In this document: piece by piece, positions 1 to 8,737 of the stretch
How positions within the stretch are numbered: position 1 is the first letter of the stretch
How the letters are laid out: each line of letters starts with the position of its first letter
Origin: Deltaproteobacteria bacterium
GTDB taxonomy: Bacteria; Desulfobacterota; Desulfobacteria; Desulfobacterales; UBA5852
Length of the DNA stretch: 64,000 nucleotides
Reading direction: 5' to 3'
Assembly: GCA_020444045.1 (NCBI GenBank)
Contig: JAHLLS010000009.1
Span: forward strand, 62,001 to 126,000
The notes under the pieces: model-generated
What the model saw: the letters and a program-made list of their open reading frames with translations, nothing else
The model's database searches: none
What the model was told of the DNA's origin: nothing
Program-made: the position numbers and the translations under genes

Positions 1-878
1 TTTCCGATGCTTCCGACCAGGCCATCGCCTACGGCATCGCCTTGGCACGTGAATTCCAGGCCCACCTGCTCATTTGCCATTGTATCGACCTGCCCGCCCC
101 TTCGATTTACGGGGAGGCCTACCTTGCGCCGGAAGAACAATTGAACCGGAATATCGACTATGCCGGACGATGGATCGCGGAACGCATGGAAAACTGCGGG
201 GTGGCGTGGGACCCCCTTCTTGTCGTAGGGCATGCCGCCGATGAAATCAACCGGGTGGCCCGAGAGCGTTCAGCGGATATCACACTGACGGCGACACGCG
301 GTCGCCGGGGATTGAAACGGCTGCTGCTGGGGTCCGTCACCGAACGCCTCATGCGCACCTTACCCTGCCCGCTGCTGGTGATCCCTGCGCACCAGGAGCA
401 AGGCGATGCGGCGCCGAAAGGCGCCTTGCGCTTCAAAAAAATAATGGTGGGGTGTGACTTCTCGCCGGATGCCGACCTGGCATTCCGGAATGCGTTGCGC
501 ATGGCACAGGAATTCCAGGCCGAACTGCACCTGGTTCACATCATCGAGACCCCGCTGTATACGGAAACGCTGAAGCCTGCTTTTGCGCATCGACCGACAT
601 CATCGATCGTCATTCAGGATTTCCTGCAGTCCAAACTGGACGGTTTGGTGCCGGAAGACGCCCGGCACTGGTGTCATCCGGTTACCACGCTGGAGGAGGG
701 GCAACCCTATGCCCGGCTGCTGGGGTATGCCGAGACGCAGGCGATCGACCTGATAGTGCTGGGAGTTCGCGGTCATGGCCTGATGGGAACCCTGTTCGTG
801 GGTTCCACCACCGACCGCATCATACGGCAGGCACCCTGCCCGGTCCTCTCGGTCTGCCCCAACGCCCGTAACGCCTGA
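1..878 (+). CDS. Tandem universal stress protein, 5' end outside the window
   Basis: Cytoplasmic UspA-family protein with two Usp domains in tandem. The frame is open to the left edge, and the codons before position 42 encode a normal Usp first helix (DASDQAIAYGIALA). The true start is therefore upstream of the window, and the TTG at 42 is internal. Each domain ends in the ATP-binding loop typical of the family: RGRRGLKRLLLGS in the first and RGHGLMGTLFVGSTT in the second. Both domains end with a conserved CP(L/V)L strand. Such proteins bind ATP and help cells survive energy or redox stress; the ligand here is inferred. It converges with the GAPDH gene across 50 bases. Confidence 0.9.
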   Translation, partial: SDASDQAIAYGIALAREFQAHLLICHCIDLPAPSIYGEAYLAPEEQLNRNIDYAGRWIAERMENCGVAWDPLLVVGHAADEINRVARERSADITLTATRGRRGLKRLLLGSVTERLMRTLPCPLLVIPAHQEQGDAAPKGALRFKKIMVGCDFSPDADLAFRNALRMAQEFQAELHLVHIIETPLYTETLKPAFAHRPTSSIVIQDFLQSKLDGLVPEDARHWCHPVTTLEEGQPYARLLGYAETQAIDLIVLGVRGHGLMGTLFVGSTTDRIIRQAPCPVLSVCPNARNA

Positions 879-928
879 CGAGCCGGGGAAGTCCGACGGA
901 GTCCCAACGTTCCGCCCGACAGGAGCGG

Positions 929-2194
929 CTACATCATGTGTTCCGCAACCGTTACGGTGCGGTCTCCCAGCATGTTGACGTAGCTTCCCATCTCATTGTC
1001 ATACCAGCCGTAGATCACCGCCTGGGTAATGGGAATGCGGTAAACATGATGTTTGACGGCATCCAGGACGCTTTCCGGCAGCCCGGGGATGCTGTTGAGA
1101 TCAAACGTCACTTCGGCCGTACGGGTATGGGTTTCGTGCCCTTCGATAATGGTTGCCGCACGCGGGTAGCCTACGATATCGCCCGAGACATTCTGTTTCT
1201 CGGAAAAATGGAAGTAACGGTTGGGGTCCATTTCGGCCGCCTGGCGATAGATCGTGTTGATCGTGTCCCGCCGAATGGGCTCTCCCCCCATTTCCTCCTG
1301 AAGATCGAGCACCAGAATAATCAGGGACCCGGTGGCGGTGGGGACCCGGACCGATTCCGCGATAAATCCGATTTCCTCCATTTCAGGAATCACCAGTCGC
1401 AGCGCATTGGCCGCTCCCGTGGTGGTTAGAATGATATTGTTCATGATGCTGCGGTTTTTGCGCAAGTCGCTGACGCCGGATTTCGGCAGACGATCCAGGA
1501 CAGCCTGCGATCCCGTGGCGGCATGGACAGTGGCCATGGAGGCCGACAAAATCCGTTTGGGACCAAAAAAATTCAGCAGCGGTTTAACCATGTGGGCCAG
1601 ACAGGTGGTCGTACAGGACGCGTTGGACACCAGCCGATGACGACGGGGATCGAAGTCGTTGGCATTGATCCCCATCACGGTGGTGACAGCGTCTTCCGGC
1701 ATGGATTGCCCCTTGTCTTTGATTTTAAAAGGCGCCGAGGCCACCACGATTTCAGCACCAGCATCCAGGTGACCACGCAGCGCGCCGCTGGGATGATTTG
1801 ACGGCAGGGTTGGATCAAGGAAGCGCCCGGTGGTCTCCACCACCAGCTTGACGTCATGGTCCCGCCAGCCAAGATCAACAGGATTCCGGTTGGTTTTGAG
1901 AAAGCGAACTTTGACCCCATCAATCGTCAGGCAGTTGCCGGCCTCATCGACGTCGCTGATCGGCGTGGCCGCACGGTGTCCGTATAGATATTGCCCCAAG
2001 CGGCCATAAGAGGAATCCCGTTCGACATAGTGGGCCAGGTCGGCCATGCACGTACCGGCTTCGCGGCCGATGTTGACAACGATCTCACTGAAAAACTTAC
2101 GGGCTACATGGTGCCAGACGGTCAGCTTACCGATCCGCCCAAAGCCGTTCACGCCCAGTTTTCGCCCTCTGCCCACATCCGCGGGGTGTTCCAT
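929..2194 (-). CDS. gap: Glyceraldehyde-3-phosphate dehydrogenase (divergent, long form)
   Basis: Phosphorylating GAPDH of glycolysis and gluconeogenesis. The Rossmann motif GVNGFGRIG is near residue 14. Catalytic Cys194 is in NASCTTTC and catalytic His224 in ATVHAATG. The C-terminal WYDNEMGSYVN signature is present. At 421 residues it is about 90 longer than E. coli GapA, with insertions in the NAD domain. The loop that normally carries the NAD-selective Asp (IND in GapA) reads VVNIGREAG, so that Asp looks lost and an Arg follows. This may indicate NADP use (inference). The ATG at 2194 is preceded by AAGGAGG. A 52-residue membrane protein gene lies 18 bases upstream on the same strand. Confidence 0.92.
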   Translation of the reverse strand: MEHPADVGRGRKLGVNGFGRIGKLTVWHHVARKFFSEIVVNIGREAGTCMADLAHYVERDSSYGRLGQYLYGHRAATPISDVDEAGNCLTIDGVKVRFLKTNRNPVDLGWRDHDVKLVVETTGRFLDPTLPSNHPSGALRGHLDAGAEIVVASAPFKIKDKGQSMPEDAVTTVMGINANDFDPRRHRLVSNASCTTTCLAHMVKPLLNFFGPKRILSASMATVHAATGSQAVLDRLPKSGVSDLRKNRSIMNNIILTTTGAANALRLVIPEMEEIGFIAESVRVPTATGSLIILVLDLQEEMGGEPIRRDTINTIYRQAAEMDPNRYFHFSEKQNVSGDIVGYPRAATIIEGHETHTRTAEVTFDLNSIPGLPESVLDAVKHHVYRIPITQAVIYGWYDNEMGSYVNMLGDRTVTVAEHMM

Positions 2195-2212
2195 ATCTCC
2201 TCCTTACACTCA

Positions 2213-2371
2213 TCATTGCCGGACGTTGTTCCGATGCCGCCCATTCACCACAATATCGCCTTTTAAGAGTAGAATCATGATAACAGCTGCAAACATAAGC
2301 CAAATCGAATTGCCTATGCCTAATGATTCTGTTGCCCAAACGAGTTTCTCAAACAACGTTACTAGATCCAT
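2213..2371 (-). CDS. 52-residue single-pass membrane protein
   Basis: A short gene found by reading the minus strand of the gap between GAPDH and the PPDK-like gene. It starts at ATG 2371, five bases after a run of G within AAAGGGGGGG, which can serve as ribosome binding site. It encodes MDLVTLFEKLVWATESLG, then a hydrophobic stretch at about residues 22-36 (SIWLMFAAVIMILLL), then a short basic tail ending VRQ. The stop lies 18 bases before the GAPDH start, so the two are probably cotranscribed. No family is recognised. A membrane anchor or partner for GAPDH is only a guess. Confidence 0.55.
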   Translation of the reverse strand: MDLVTLFEKLVWATESLGIGNSIWLMFAAVIMILLLKGDIVVNGRHRNNVRQ

Positions 2372-2472
2372 TGCCCCCCCTTTCCGCTCCCCTAATCATC
2401 TCCTGATGCTATCCGGTCCGTTGATTCATCGGATACAAGCAACAACGATTGCTTTAGGTTGGTGACGGCACG

Positions 2473-5400
2473 TCAGACTTCCTGGACTTTTATCAACCCT
2501 TGGTAGACGGAGCCTTCCTGACCGTTGATGCTGATATAGTCTCCCGAACTGAGAACAATATCATTGATGCGGCATAGCTTCTTTTTTTCGTCACAGATCA
2601 GGTTGCCGCAACCGACCACCCCTGTTCGTCCAAGGCGATGCGCCACCACGGCCGCATGCGAGGTCAATCCGCCCCGGGATGTCAGAAGACCGTCCGAGGC
2701 ATGAATTTCACGGATATCGTCCGGCACGGTATCCGACCGGGCCAGCACCAGCGCGGTCTGCGGCTCCAGCTTGCGCCAGTAGTCGATTTCATCCAACGTA
2801 AACACCAGCCGCCCGCTCATGGCCCCGCCGCTGACACCGATCCCGTGACCGATGGGCTGTCGGTCCCCGAGGTCATCGTGATCAAAGGTCATGAATTTCT
2901 TGCGTTCCCGAATGGCCATGTCCCGGCTCTGCAAGATATAGAGATCCTCCCGGGCATCGCCTTCGAAGGTAAATTCCATCTCCTGGGGGCTCCATCCCCG
3001 TTTGAAGACCAAATCGCGTGCGAACCCTTCCAGAGCTGAAAAAATATGCGGGAAATGCGTTTCCAGCGTGATATCCGTATCCCGCATTTCCGTTTCCTGT
3101 TGAATGACGGAAATCGGCAAGGTGGTCACGAGTCCGGAAACCACGTCTTCGCCCTGATTTTCGATCGTGAAATCGCCCCACAGCCGCAGGGTATCACCGG
3201 ACCAACGCGGATTGTGGGTAAAAATCACGCCGGACCCGGATTTGCGGGAAACATTCCCGAACACCATCTGTTGGATCGTTACGGCCGTACCCCAATCGTC
3301 CGAAATCCCCATGATTTTTCGATAGGTCTTGGCTTTGGTGGATTCCCAGGACTGCAGCACGCGCATGGTGGTCAACACGAGCTGTTCGAAGGGGTCCTCG
3401 GGCACGAGAATACCGGCATCCCGCACCAATTCCTTGTAGGTCAGGGCCACCTGCTGCATCTGCTCCCCGCTGAACCCTCGCTTGAGCGGAATGCCGAAAC
3501 GGGCTTTGAAATCACTGATGATGGCATCGAAATCGTCGCGCTGCAGGTCGAAGGACATGCCCCAGCATTGCAGAAACCGCCGATAGTTGTCCCATGCAAA
3601 CCAGGCATTGCCTGTTTTGACCGCCAACCCGGCGGCAATGTCTTCGTTCATACCCACATCCAGAAAGGTATCCATCATACCCGGCTGGGAGATGGATGAC
3701 CCACTGCGCACCGACAGCAAAAGCGGATTGCGGGCGTTACCAAATTTTTTGCCAGCGTAATTCTCCAGAATGGCAATATGACGCGACACCTGGTCACGAA
3801 AATTGGCTTCCGCAGGGGGATAGCGTTCGATGACCTCGCGGCAGCGAAAGACTTCGCTGGTAACGATGAATCCCGGTGGCACCGGAAAGCCAAAATTGTG
3901 CAGCTTCACCATGTTCAACCCTTTGTTGCCGAGGTAGATGATGCCATCCACCCGCTCATTGGGCATGACCAGCGACGTCACGGCACGCTGGGGGTCGTAG
4001 TTCAGAAGGCTATGCAAGCTGTCTTTGGGAATTTTGGCCGACTGGTGAAACAGGGTATTGAGAATACGGCTGAGGAAAAGATCCAGTTGTCGCAAACCCA
4101 GCGCCAGGGAAATCAGGTCACGGAAAAAGATCTCCGATATCCGGTGCTGGGTTCGCTCTTTTTCGGCAGTGCTGTCCGCGGGCAGATATTTCGGCAGGAT
4201 CTGATCCTTCGGGGTGCGCTCAATGATACCGTCCAGATTCTCTTCGTGAATGTTGTTAAAATAATCATTGATAATGTTTTTTACGGCGGTTGCAAACCCG
4301 CGGAAGATGTCCAGATATTGGGTAAACGTAAACCCCCGGGCTTCCAGTGCGTGGGACAGCATTCCCAGCTGCCGTTCGAATTCCTTGGAGGAAATGCCGT
4401 CCAGCGCAAGCGCCCGCTGGAAAAGAAGGAGTAAATCATAAATGTGATAGAACGTCGCGCGCGTGATCAGACTTAAATCAATCCGCCGAATGAGTTTTTC
4501 GAAAAGAACGTTGGTGAGGGCCTCCAGGCGAAACGACAGCCCCAAGGCATTGAATTTCATCTCGTGGTAACTGCCGTACATGGAGGGGATGTCGATGGTG
4601 AAATGGCGCTTTTTATAAATATCCTCACGAATTTCAAACGTATGATCCGAGAGGACGATGGCCTTCAATTCTTCCTGGACATCCAGCAGGCCACGCAGTT
4701 TATCACGTGAATCGCTTATCTCCAGCACACTCTCAAGCGCTTCCAGCCCTGGAAAACCCTCGTTCTTCAACTGGGCCATATAGTGGCCGAGTTCGATAAA
4801 ATCGATATTATACTTCTGGTTCAACAACTTGTAGAAATTGACCGCCAGATAAACCCGCTGCCGCTCGACCGGTTCAATATCCTCGTATTCGGTCAGGACA
4901 TTTTGCAGTCCCTCGTCGGGCATTCGCAATAATGCTTGCAGTTGGCCAAGTCCGCGTTCCTTGAGCCGCTGCATCGCGGTATGAACGCCGTCCACGTAAG
5001 GTCCAGTCGTCTTGATTTCGCTGAAGATATTGGGGGGGATGAACGGCCGCAACGGCTCGCTGTCACGCGTCTGCCAGAAATGTAGGACCGCTTCCATAAA
5101 ATTGATGATGCGGTTGCTGCTCTCCACATGGCACTGTTTCCGCAGGAAATGGAGCAGGACATCCTTGCGGTGGTTGATCTCGTCCAGCTGGGTCGAAATG
5201 TCGCGTAATTTTCCTTCGGCCCCGATATCGTTGAAATAGACGGGGAAAAGCCGCGCCAGCTGCTTGGCGATATTGTAAACCGGCTCGACGCCACTGTTGA
5301 GAAAGCGCGTAATATCCCGCGGAAATAGGTCCGTGTCCTTGATAAAAACGCCGCACATGGAAATATGGATAATCAGATACGACATCAAGCGCGTGGACCG

Positions 5401-6651
5401 TTTGGGGCTGAGCTCGATCAGTTCCAGCCAGGTTCGGATATTCTGCAGATGGGCGGTATTTACCTGAATCTGCCAGTCGTTTCCCACGCCGCCGATATTG
5501 GGGGCCTGAAACCCCAGGTCGATGACCCGATCGATAAAAAAATTGATAAAATCGATATCCTGGGTGCGGTAAACCCCCTTCCCCATGTTTAAAACACAAC
5601 TGAGCGCGGTGGCCGGAAAAATCGCTGCACGGGCTTTAAGAATGGAAAACGTTTTCTCCATCAGCGTGCGGATGTTCCAGGGTTTTTCGTTGTCGATGAT
5701 CCAAGTCAACGCCCGGTTGATATCCCGAAGCGCCTCCTCATGGATGATCGAAAGGCCGGCCAGATTCATCTGGTAGAAAAGAAAGAGCAGACGGTAGAGA
5801 TCGCCCCGTCCGTTTTTCTTACCAATGGCACTCAGGCGGTTGGGAATTTCGCGGTGTGCATTGACTATTTGGTTAAATCCGGGCAGTTCCAGCAGTCCAC
5901 GCAAAACGTCAGGGGTGCGGATGTCTTCGCAGAGCAGAATCGCATCCAGCGTTTCATTGTGCCGGCGAAAAGTGGCGTTCGCAATCGGTTCAAACAGCGC
6001 ATCCAGATCGACATCGGGTTTGAATTCGCCCGCCTCTTTTAAAAACCATTGTTGTGGATCCTCTTCCCTTGCCCAGTAGGCAAAGGTCTCCTGGTAGAAC
6101 CGGATCATAAGCAGATTCAAATGCTGCAGGCCTATCAGTTGATCGGCAGCATGTTTCAAAGCGGCCTCTCCCAGACGATTCAACTGGTAATAGCTTTTAA
6201 GAAACAGCATGAAAATCGGGCTATCGTAACGACGAATACTCTGGAAAGCGCCGTCCAGCACAGGAATGAAACGGTCGAAGGCGTCCCCCGCATCTTTGAC
6301 GATCTTCAACAGGAACAACATCAGGTTGTCCACGGCATCGATGCAGACATCGGTCCCGCGTGTCGATTCAATGGCGCGCAAATAGATATCGATATAGAGC
6401 TGGGCGGCCGCAGGGCCTGAGGGGTGGGTTTGAATCAGATGGAAATAATCCAGGGAATAGATACGGGCTTCCTTGACAATGAAATGCCAATTTTTATAGG
6501 GGTGGGACAACTCCTTTAAAAAGATAGTCAAGCCTTCCTGAAGGCCGAAATAAGAGGCCATGACCTCTTGGAGGACCGCGTACTTCCGGTCAATCTCCAC
6601 TTCCACATGGTAATCCGCTATGTTGACTTCAAGTGCCTTTGAGCGGATCAT
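2473..6651 (-). CDS. PPDK/PEP synthase-like phosphotransfer protein lacking the PEP/pyruvate barrel
   Basis: A 1392-residue protein in two parts. Residues 1 to about 900 are a long, mostly helical region with no recognised family. From about residue 905 an ATP-grasp domain of the pyruvate phosphate dikinase/PEP synthase type begins (LGNKGLNMVKL, SVRSGSSISQPGMMDTFL). It is followed by the swivelling phosphohistidine domain with SRGGLTSHAAVVAHRLG; the phospho-acceptor His is about residue 1332. The protein ends about 60 residues later, so the TIM barrel that handles PEP and pyruvate is absent. ATP-dependent His phosphorylation is therefore likely, but the phosphate acceptor is unknown. ATG 6651 follows GGAGGAG. 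GAPDH lies downstream on the same strand. Confidence 0.8.
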   Translation of the reverse strand: MIRSKALEVNIADYHVEVEIDRKYAVLQEVMASYFGLQEGLTIFLKELSHPYKNWHFIVKEARIYSLDYFHLIQTHPSGPAAAQLYIDIYLRAIESTRGTDVCIDAVDNLMLFLLKIVKDAGDAFDRFIPVLDGAFQSIRRYDSPIFMLFLKSYYQLNRLGEAALKHAADQLIGLQHLNLLMIRFYQETFAYWAREEDPQQWFLKEAGEFKPDVDLDALFEPIANATFRRHNETLDAILLCEDIRTPDVLRGLLELPGFNQIVNAHREIPNRLSAIGKKNGRGDLYRLLFLFYQMNLAGLSIIHEEALRDINRALTWIIDNEKPWNIRTLMEKTFSILKARAAIFPATALSCVLNMGKGVYRTQDIDFINFFIDRVIDLGFQAPNIGGVGNDWQIQVNTAHLQNIRTWLELIELSPKRSTRLMSYLIIHISMCGVFIKDTDLFPRDITRFLNSGVEPVYNIAKQLARLFPVYFNDIGAEGKLRDISTQLDEINHRKDVLLHFLRKQCHVESSNRIINFMEAVLHFWQTRDSEPLRPFIPPNIFSEIKTTGPYVDGVHTAMQRLKERGLGQLQALLRMPDEGLQNVLTEYEDIEPVERQRVYLAVNFYKLLNQKYNIDFIELGHYMAQLKNEGFPGLEALESVLEISDSRDKLRGLLDVQEELKAIVLSDHTFEIREDIYKKRHFTIDIPSMYGSYHEMKFNALGLSFRLEALTNVLFEKLIRRIDLSLITRATFYHIYDLLLLFQRALALDGISSKEFERQLGMLSHALEARGFTFTQYLDIFRGFATAVKNIINDYFNNIHEENLDGIIERTPKDQILPKYLPADSTAEKERTQHRISEIFFRDLISLALGLRQLDLFLSRILNTLFHQSAKIPKDSLHSLLNYDPQRAVTSLVMPNERVDGIIYLGNKGLNMVKLHNFGFPVPPGFIVTSEVFRCREVIERYPPAEANFRDQVSRHIAILENYAGKKFGNARNPLLLSVRSGSSISQPGMMDTFLDVGMNEDIAAGLAVKTGNAWFAWDNYRRFLQCWGMSFDLQRDDFDAIISDFKARFGIPLKRGFSGEQMQQVALTYKELVRDAGILVPEDPFEQLVLTTMRVLQSWESTKAKTYRKIMGISDDWGTAVTIQQMVFGNVSRKSGSGVIFTHNPRWSGDTLRLWGDFTIENQGEDVVSGLVTTLPISVIQQETEMRDTDITLETHFPHIFSALEGFARDLVFKRGWSPQEMEFTFEGDAREDLYILQSRDMAIRERKKFMTFDHDDLGDRQPIGHGIGVSGGAMSGRLVFTLDEIDYWRKLEPQTALVLARSDTVPDDIREIHASDGLLTSRGGLTSHAAVVAHRLGRTGVVGCGNLICDEKKKLCRINDIVLSSGDYISINGQEGSVYQGLIKVQEV

Positions 6652-6974
6652 TACCGTGCTCCTCCAGTCGGTTTAAAACGTCCCGCCACCATTATCATCG
6701 GCAAGGGCAATTTGATGCGTGCCCCATAATAACCGCCGACCACCTGTTATTTTTCACCGAGCACAAACCGCAGCAAGTCTTCCGCTTGTGCTAAAACTTT
6801 TATAACCGTTTGATATCAATGCCGAATAATACACATATCGATCTATATCATCTATCATAGCCCAATACGATTTGCAATGTATCGGTCCGACAGCCGTGGC
6901 GCATGAAGGATCGTCCATGCCGCCATAGAGCCGTGGGGACAGTGACATCAGGAAGCTTACGGTGGCAGCGTCTT
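6652..6974 (-). other. Intergenic region between DUF3786 gene and PPDK-like gene
   Basis: About 320 bases with no gene that can be supported. It includes the ribosome binding site of the PPDK-like gene at its left end. A modest hairpin (AGCACAA at 6760-6766 pairing with TTGTGCT at 6786-6792) may be a weak terminator for the upstream minus-strand DUF3786 gene. The segment 6800-6880 is AT-rich and could hold the promoter of the PPDK-like gene, but no clear -35/-10 pair was seen. Confidence 0.4.
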
Positions 6975-7592
6975 TTAGGCGCGGCTGAGGGCCATCAACC
7001 GGTAAACGACCATTCCTGCCAGCCAGGCCGCATCTTCCGGTGAAAGGCAATCCCCAGTCGATTCGTTGAAAAGAATATTCGCCTCGGCATCGAACTCTTC
7101 GTCACCTTCCCACAGGATATACTGGAGGCACAGCTGAGGAAACACCTGGAATTGATAGGCCGCATCCCCGGCATCGATGGGTGTTCCGCCCAGTGCTTCA
7201 CAGGTCCGCTGAAATGATGCGATGTCCTGGCCGAACACGTCTTTCAGAGGGTTGACCGCACGTTTAACGAACGGTCCGAAATAGAACGAAGCCCCCGGGA
7301 TTTCACGATAAGCGATCATATCGCCGGGAACCCGATGTGGATTAGCGCCCACCATGTAGTGTAAGATCAACACCTGCTCCTGGAGGGGAATTTCACGCTC
7401 CGGTGCGTCCAGATCTTCAAACCGGAATCCTGGATAATCGATTCCGTATTGACGGTCCAGAAATCGTATCTGAAATCGGTGGGCGGTTATCGGCTCCAGG
7501 CCGGTCCGTGAACAGATTTCGTCAAAAGTCTGTGCTGCAAGTTTTTCTGCGGCCAGGTCACATGCCGCTCGATAGTCATCAACTCTCGCCAT
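6975..7592 (-). CDS. DUF3786 protein
   Basis: A 205-residue soluble protein of the DUF3786 family. It begins MARVDDYRAACDLAAEKLA, with the family-like core LDAPEREIPLQEQVLILHYM near the first third and LWEGDEEFDAEANILFNES towards the end. The ATG at 7592 follows AGGAAGGA by about 11 bases and is preferred to a TTG at 7616. In anaerobes this family is often encoded near CODH/acetyl-CoA synthase or corrinoid methyltransferase genes. Here it is the next gene after acsE but is separated from it by a strong terminator. Its biochemical role is not established; a link to corrinoid or one-carbon metabolism is inferred from position only. Confidence 0.75.
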   Translation of the reverse strand: MARVDDYRAACDLAAEKLAAQTFDEICSRTGLEPITAHRFQIRFLDRQYGIDYPGFRFEDLDAPEREIPLQEQVLILHYMVGANPHRVPGDMIAYREIPGASFYFGPFVKRAVNPLKDVFGQDIASFQRTCEALGGTPIDAGDAAYQFQVFPQLCLQYILWEGDEEFDAEANILFNESTGDCLSPEDAAWLAGMVVYRLMALSRA

Positions 7593-7667
7593 AATAATCC
7601 AGTTCCTTCCTGCCAAGAGAGGATACGGAGAAAAAGAAACGCTTAAGGGAGGTCACCCATCATGAAA

Positions 7668-7705
7668 GCACAAAAAGCCCTTCCGCCGGGAAGGGCTTTT
7701 TGTGC
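7668..7705 (-). terminator. Perfect bidirectional terminator after acsE
   Basis: A 17-base-pair perfect inverted repeat with a 4-base loop. The GC core AGCCCTTCC is flanked by A5 on one side and T5 on the other, so it can stop transcription in both directions. It lies 37 bases after the acsE stop codon and marks the main end of the acs operon, before the DUF3786 gene. Confidence 0.9.
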
Positions 7706-7742
7706 AATTGATCGATAAAAACCGGTAAAAGGCAGCGGTACC

Positions 7743-8639
7743 TTATACATCCAACCAGGAATCCGAATACAGCGTGTTGCCCAGAATAACATCAACCGTC
7801 TTTTTGTATTTCAGCAATTCTTCGGACAGTCCGCTCACATCTGGCACCTGACCGTCGAGCATGCCATAGATCAGGTCCACGATGTCCTGGCGTTTCCCTT
7901 TGGCGATAGCCGTCAACTGGTCATCCAACGGGTCGGAGATGACCGATTCCATGCCACATTTCTGCAGCATGACCATATACGTCTGGTTCAGAATGGGACG
8001 CAGGTGGTCGGGCGGTCCATTGGAAATATTGGACAGCCCGCAGGTGCTGCGAGCGCCTGGGGCCATATCCTGAAGCATTTTCTGGAATTCCATCAGGCTG
8101 ATGGCCTGGGGCTGCTGAATATTGACCGGTGTCACGATCCCGTCTACCCAAATTTTCTCGTTGGGGATGCCGGCCTCATTGGCAAAATAGAGCAGTTCGA
8201 CGCAAAGCGCGGCGCGTTCGTTTTCATCCCGCGGCAATCCCTCGGGTCCCCACATGAGGGCGACGAAGTCGGCACCCGCATCGGCCGTCATCGGCACCAT
8301 GCGCTCATAGCGCTCAGGACGCGCCATGATGGAGTTGACAATATGCGACGCTCCGCTGGCAACCGGTTTGATGACTTTCAAGGCTGCTTCGATGGCATCA
8401 ATGTTGGATGTATCCAGGGCCAAGGGCACATCGTCGACCACTTCCTGCACAGTTTTGACGACCCAGGGCATCAACTCTACCCCGTCTTTTTTGGCCGGAC
8501 CGAGGTTGATGTCGATATAGTCCATGCCCTTTTCCCGCTGGAACAAGGCTTCTTCCTGAATCGGCTTGGGATCACGCTCCTTGAAGGCGCGGCCGATCTT
8601 CTTGGAAATCACGTTTAAACTCTCACCAATCAGTAACAT
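7743..8639 (-). CDS. acsE: Methyltetrahydrofolate:corrinoid iron-sulfur protein methyltransferase
   Basis: Transfers the methyl group between methyl-tetrahydrofolate and the cobalt of the corrinoid iron-sulfur protein (AcsCD). It is the link between the folate branch of the Wood-Ljungdahl pathway and acetyl-CoA synthase. The 298-residue protein is a pterin-binding TIM barrel of the DHPS-like family: it starts MLLIGESLNVISKKIGRAF, has DINLGPAKKDG on an early strand, LDTSN in the middle, and GLSNISNG on a later strand, which lines the pterin site in relatives. ATG 8639 follows GGGAGGA. It is the last gene of the acs operon, 98 bases after acsC and directly before a strong terminator. Confidence 0.93.
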   Translation of the reverse strand: MLLIGESLNVISKKIGRAFKERDPKPIQEEALFQREKGMDYIDINLGPAKKDGVELMPWVVKTVQEVVDDVPLALDTSNIDAIEAALKVIKPVASGASHIVNSIMARPERYERMVPMTADAGADFVALMWGPEGLPRDENERAALCVELLYFANEAGIPNEKIWVDGIVTPVNIQQPQAISLMEFQKMLQDMAPGARSTCGLSNISNGPPDHLRPILNQTYMVMLQKCGMESVISDPLDDQLTAIAKGKRQDIVDLIYGMLDGQVPDVSGLSEELLKYKKTVDVILGNTLYSDSWLDV

Positions 8640-8737
8640 AGATCCTCCCTCTCTCTTAACGCTTGTTTTCCGGGTTGGCCAAACAGGGGCATTCCGTCAA
8701 CACCGCCCCTGCTGTACCGTCAACGCTATCGGAAGAC

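Noticed and set aside
6754..7050. 98-codon minus-strand frame before the PPDK-like gene
   Set aside because: It overlaps the end of the DUF3786 gene in another frame and has no start signal.
7662..7718. 18-codon frame after GGGAGG on the plus strand
   Set aside because: It lies across the perfect terminator, and its sequence is explained by that hairpin.
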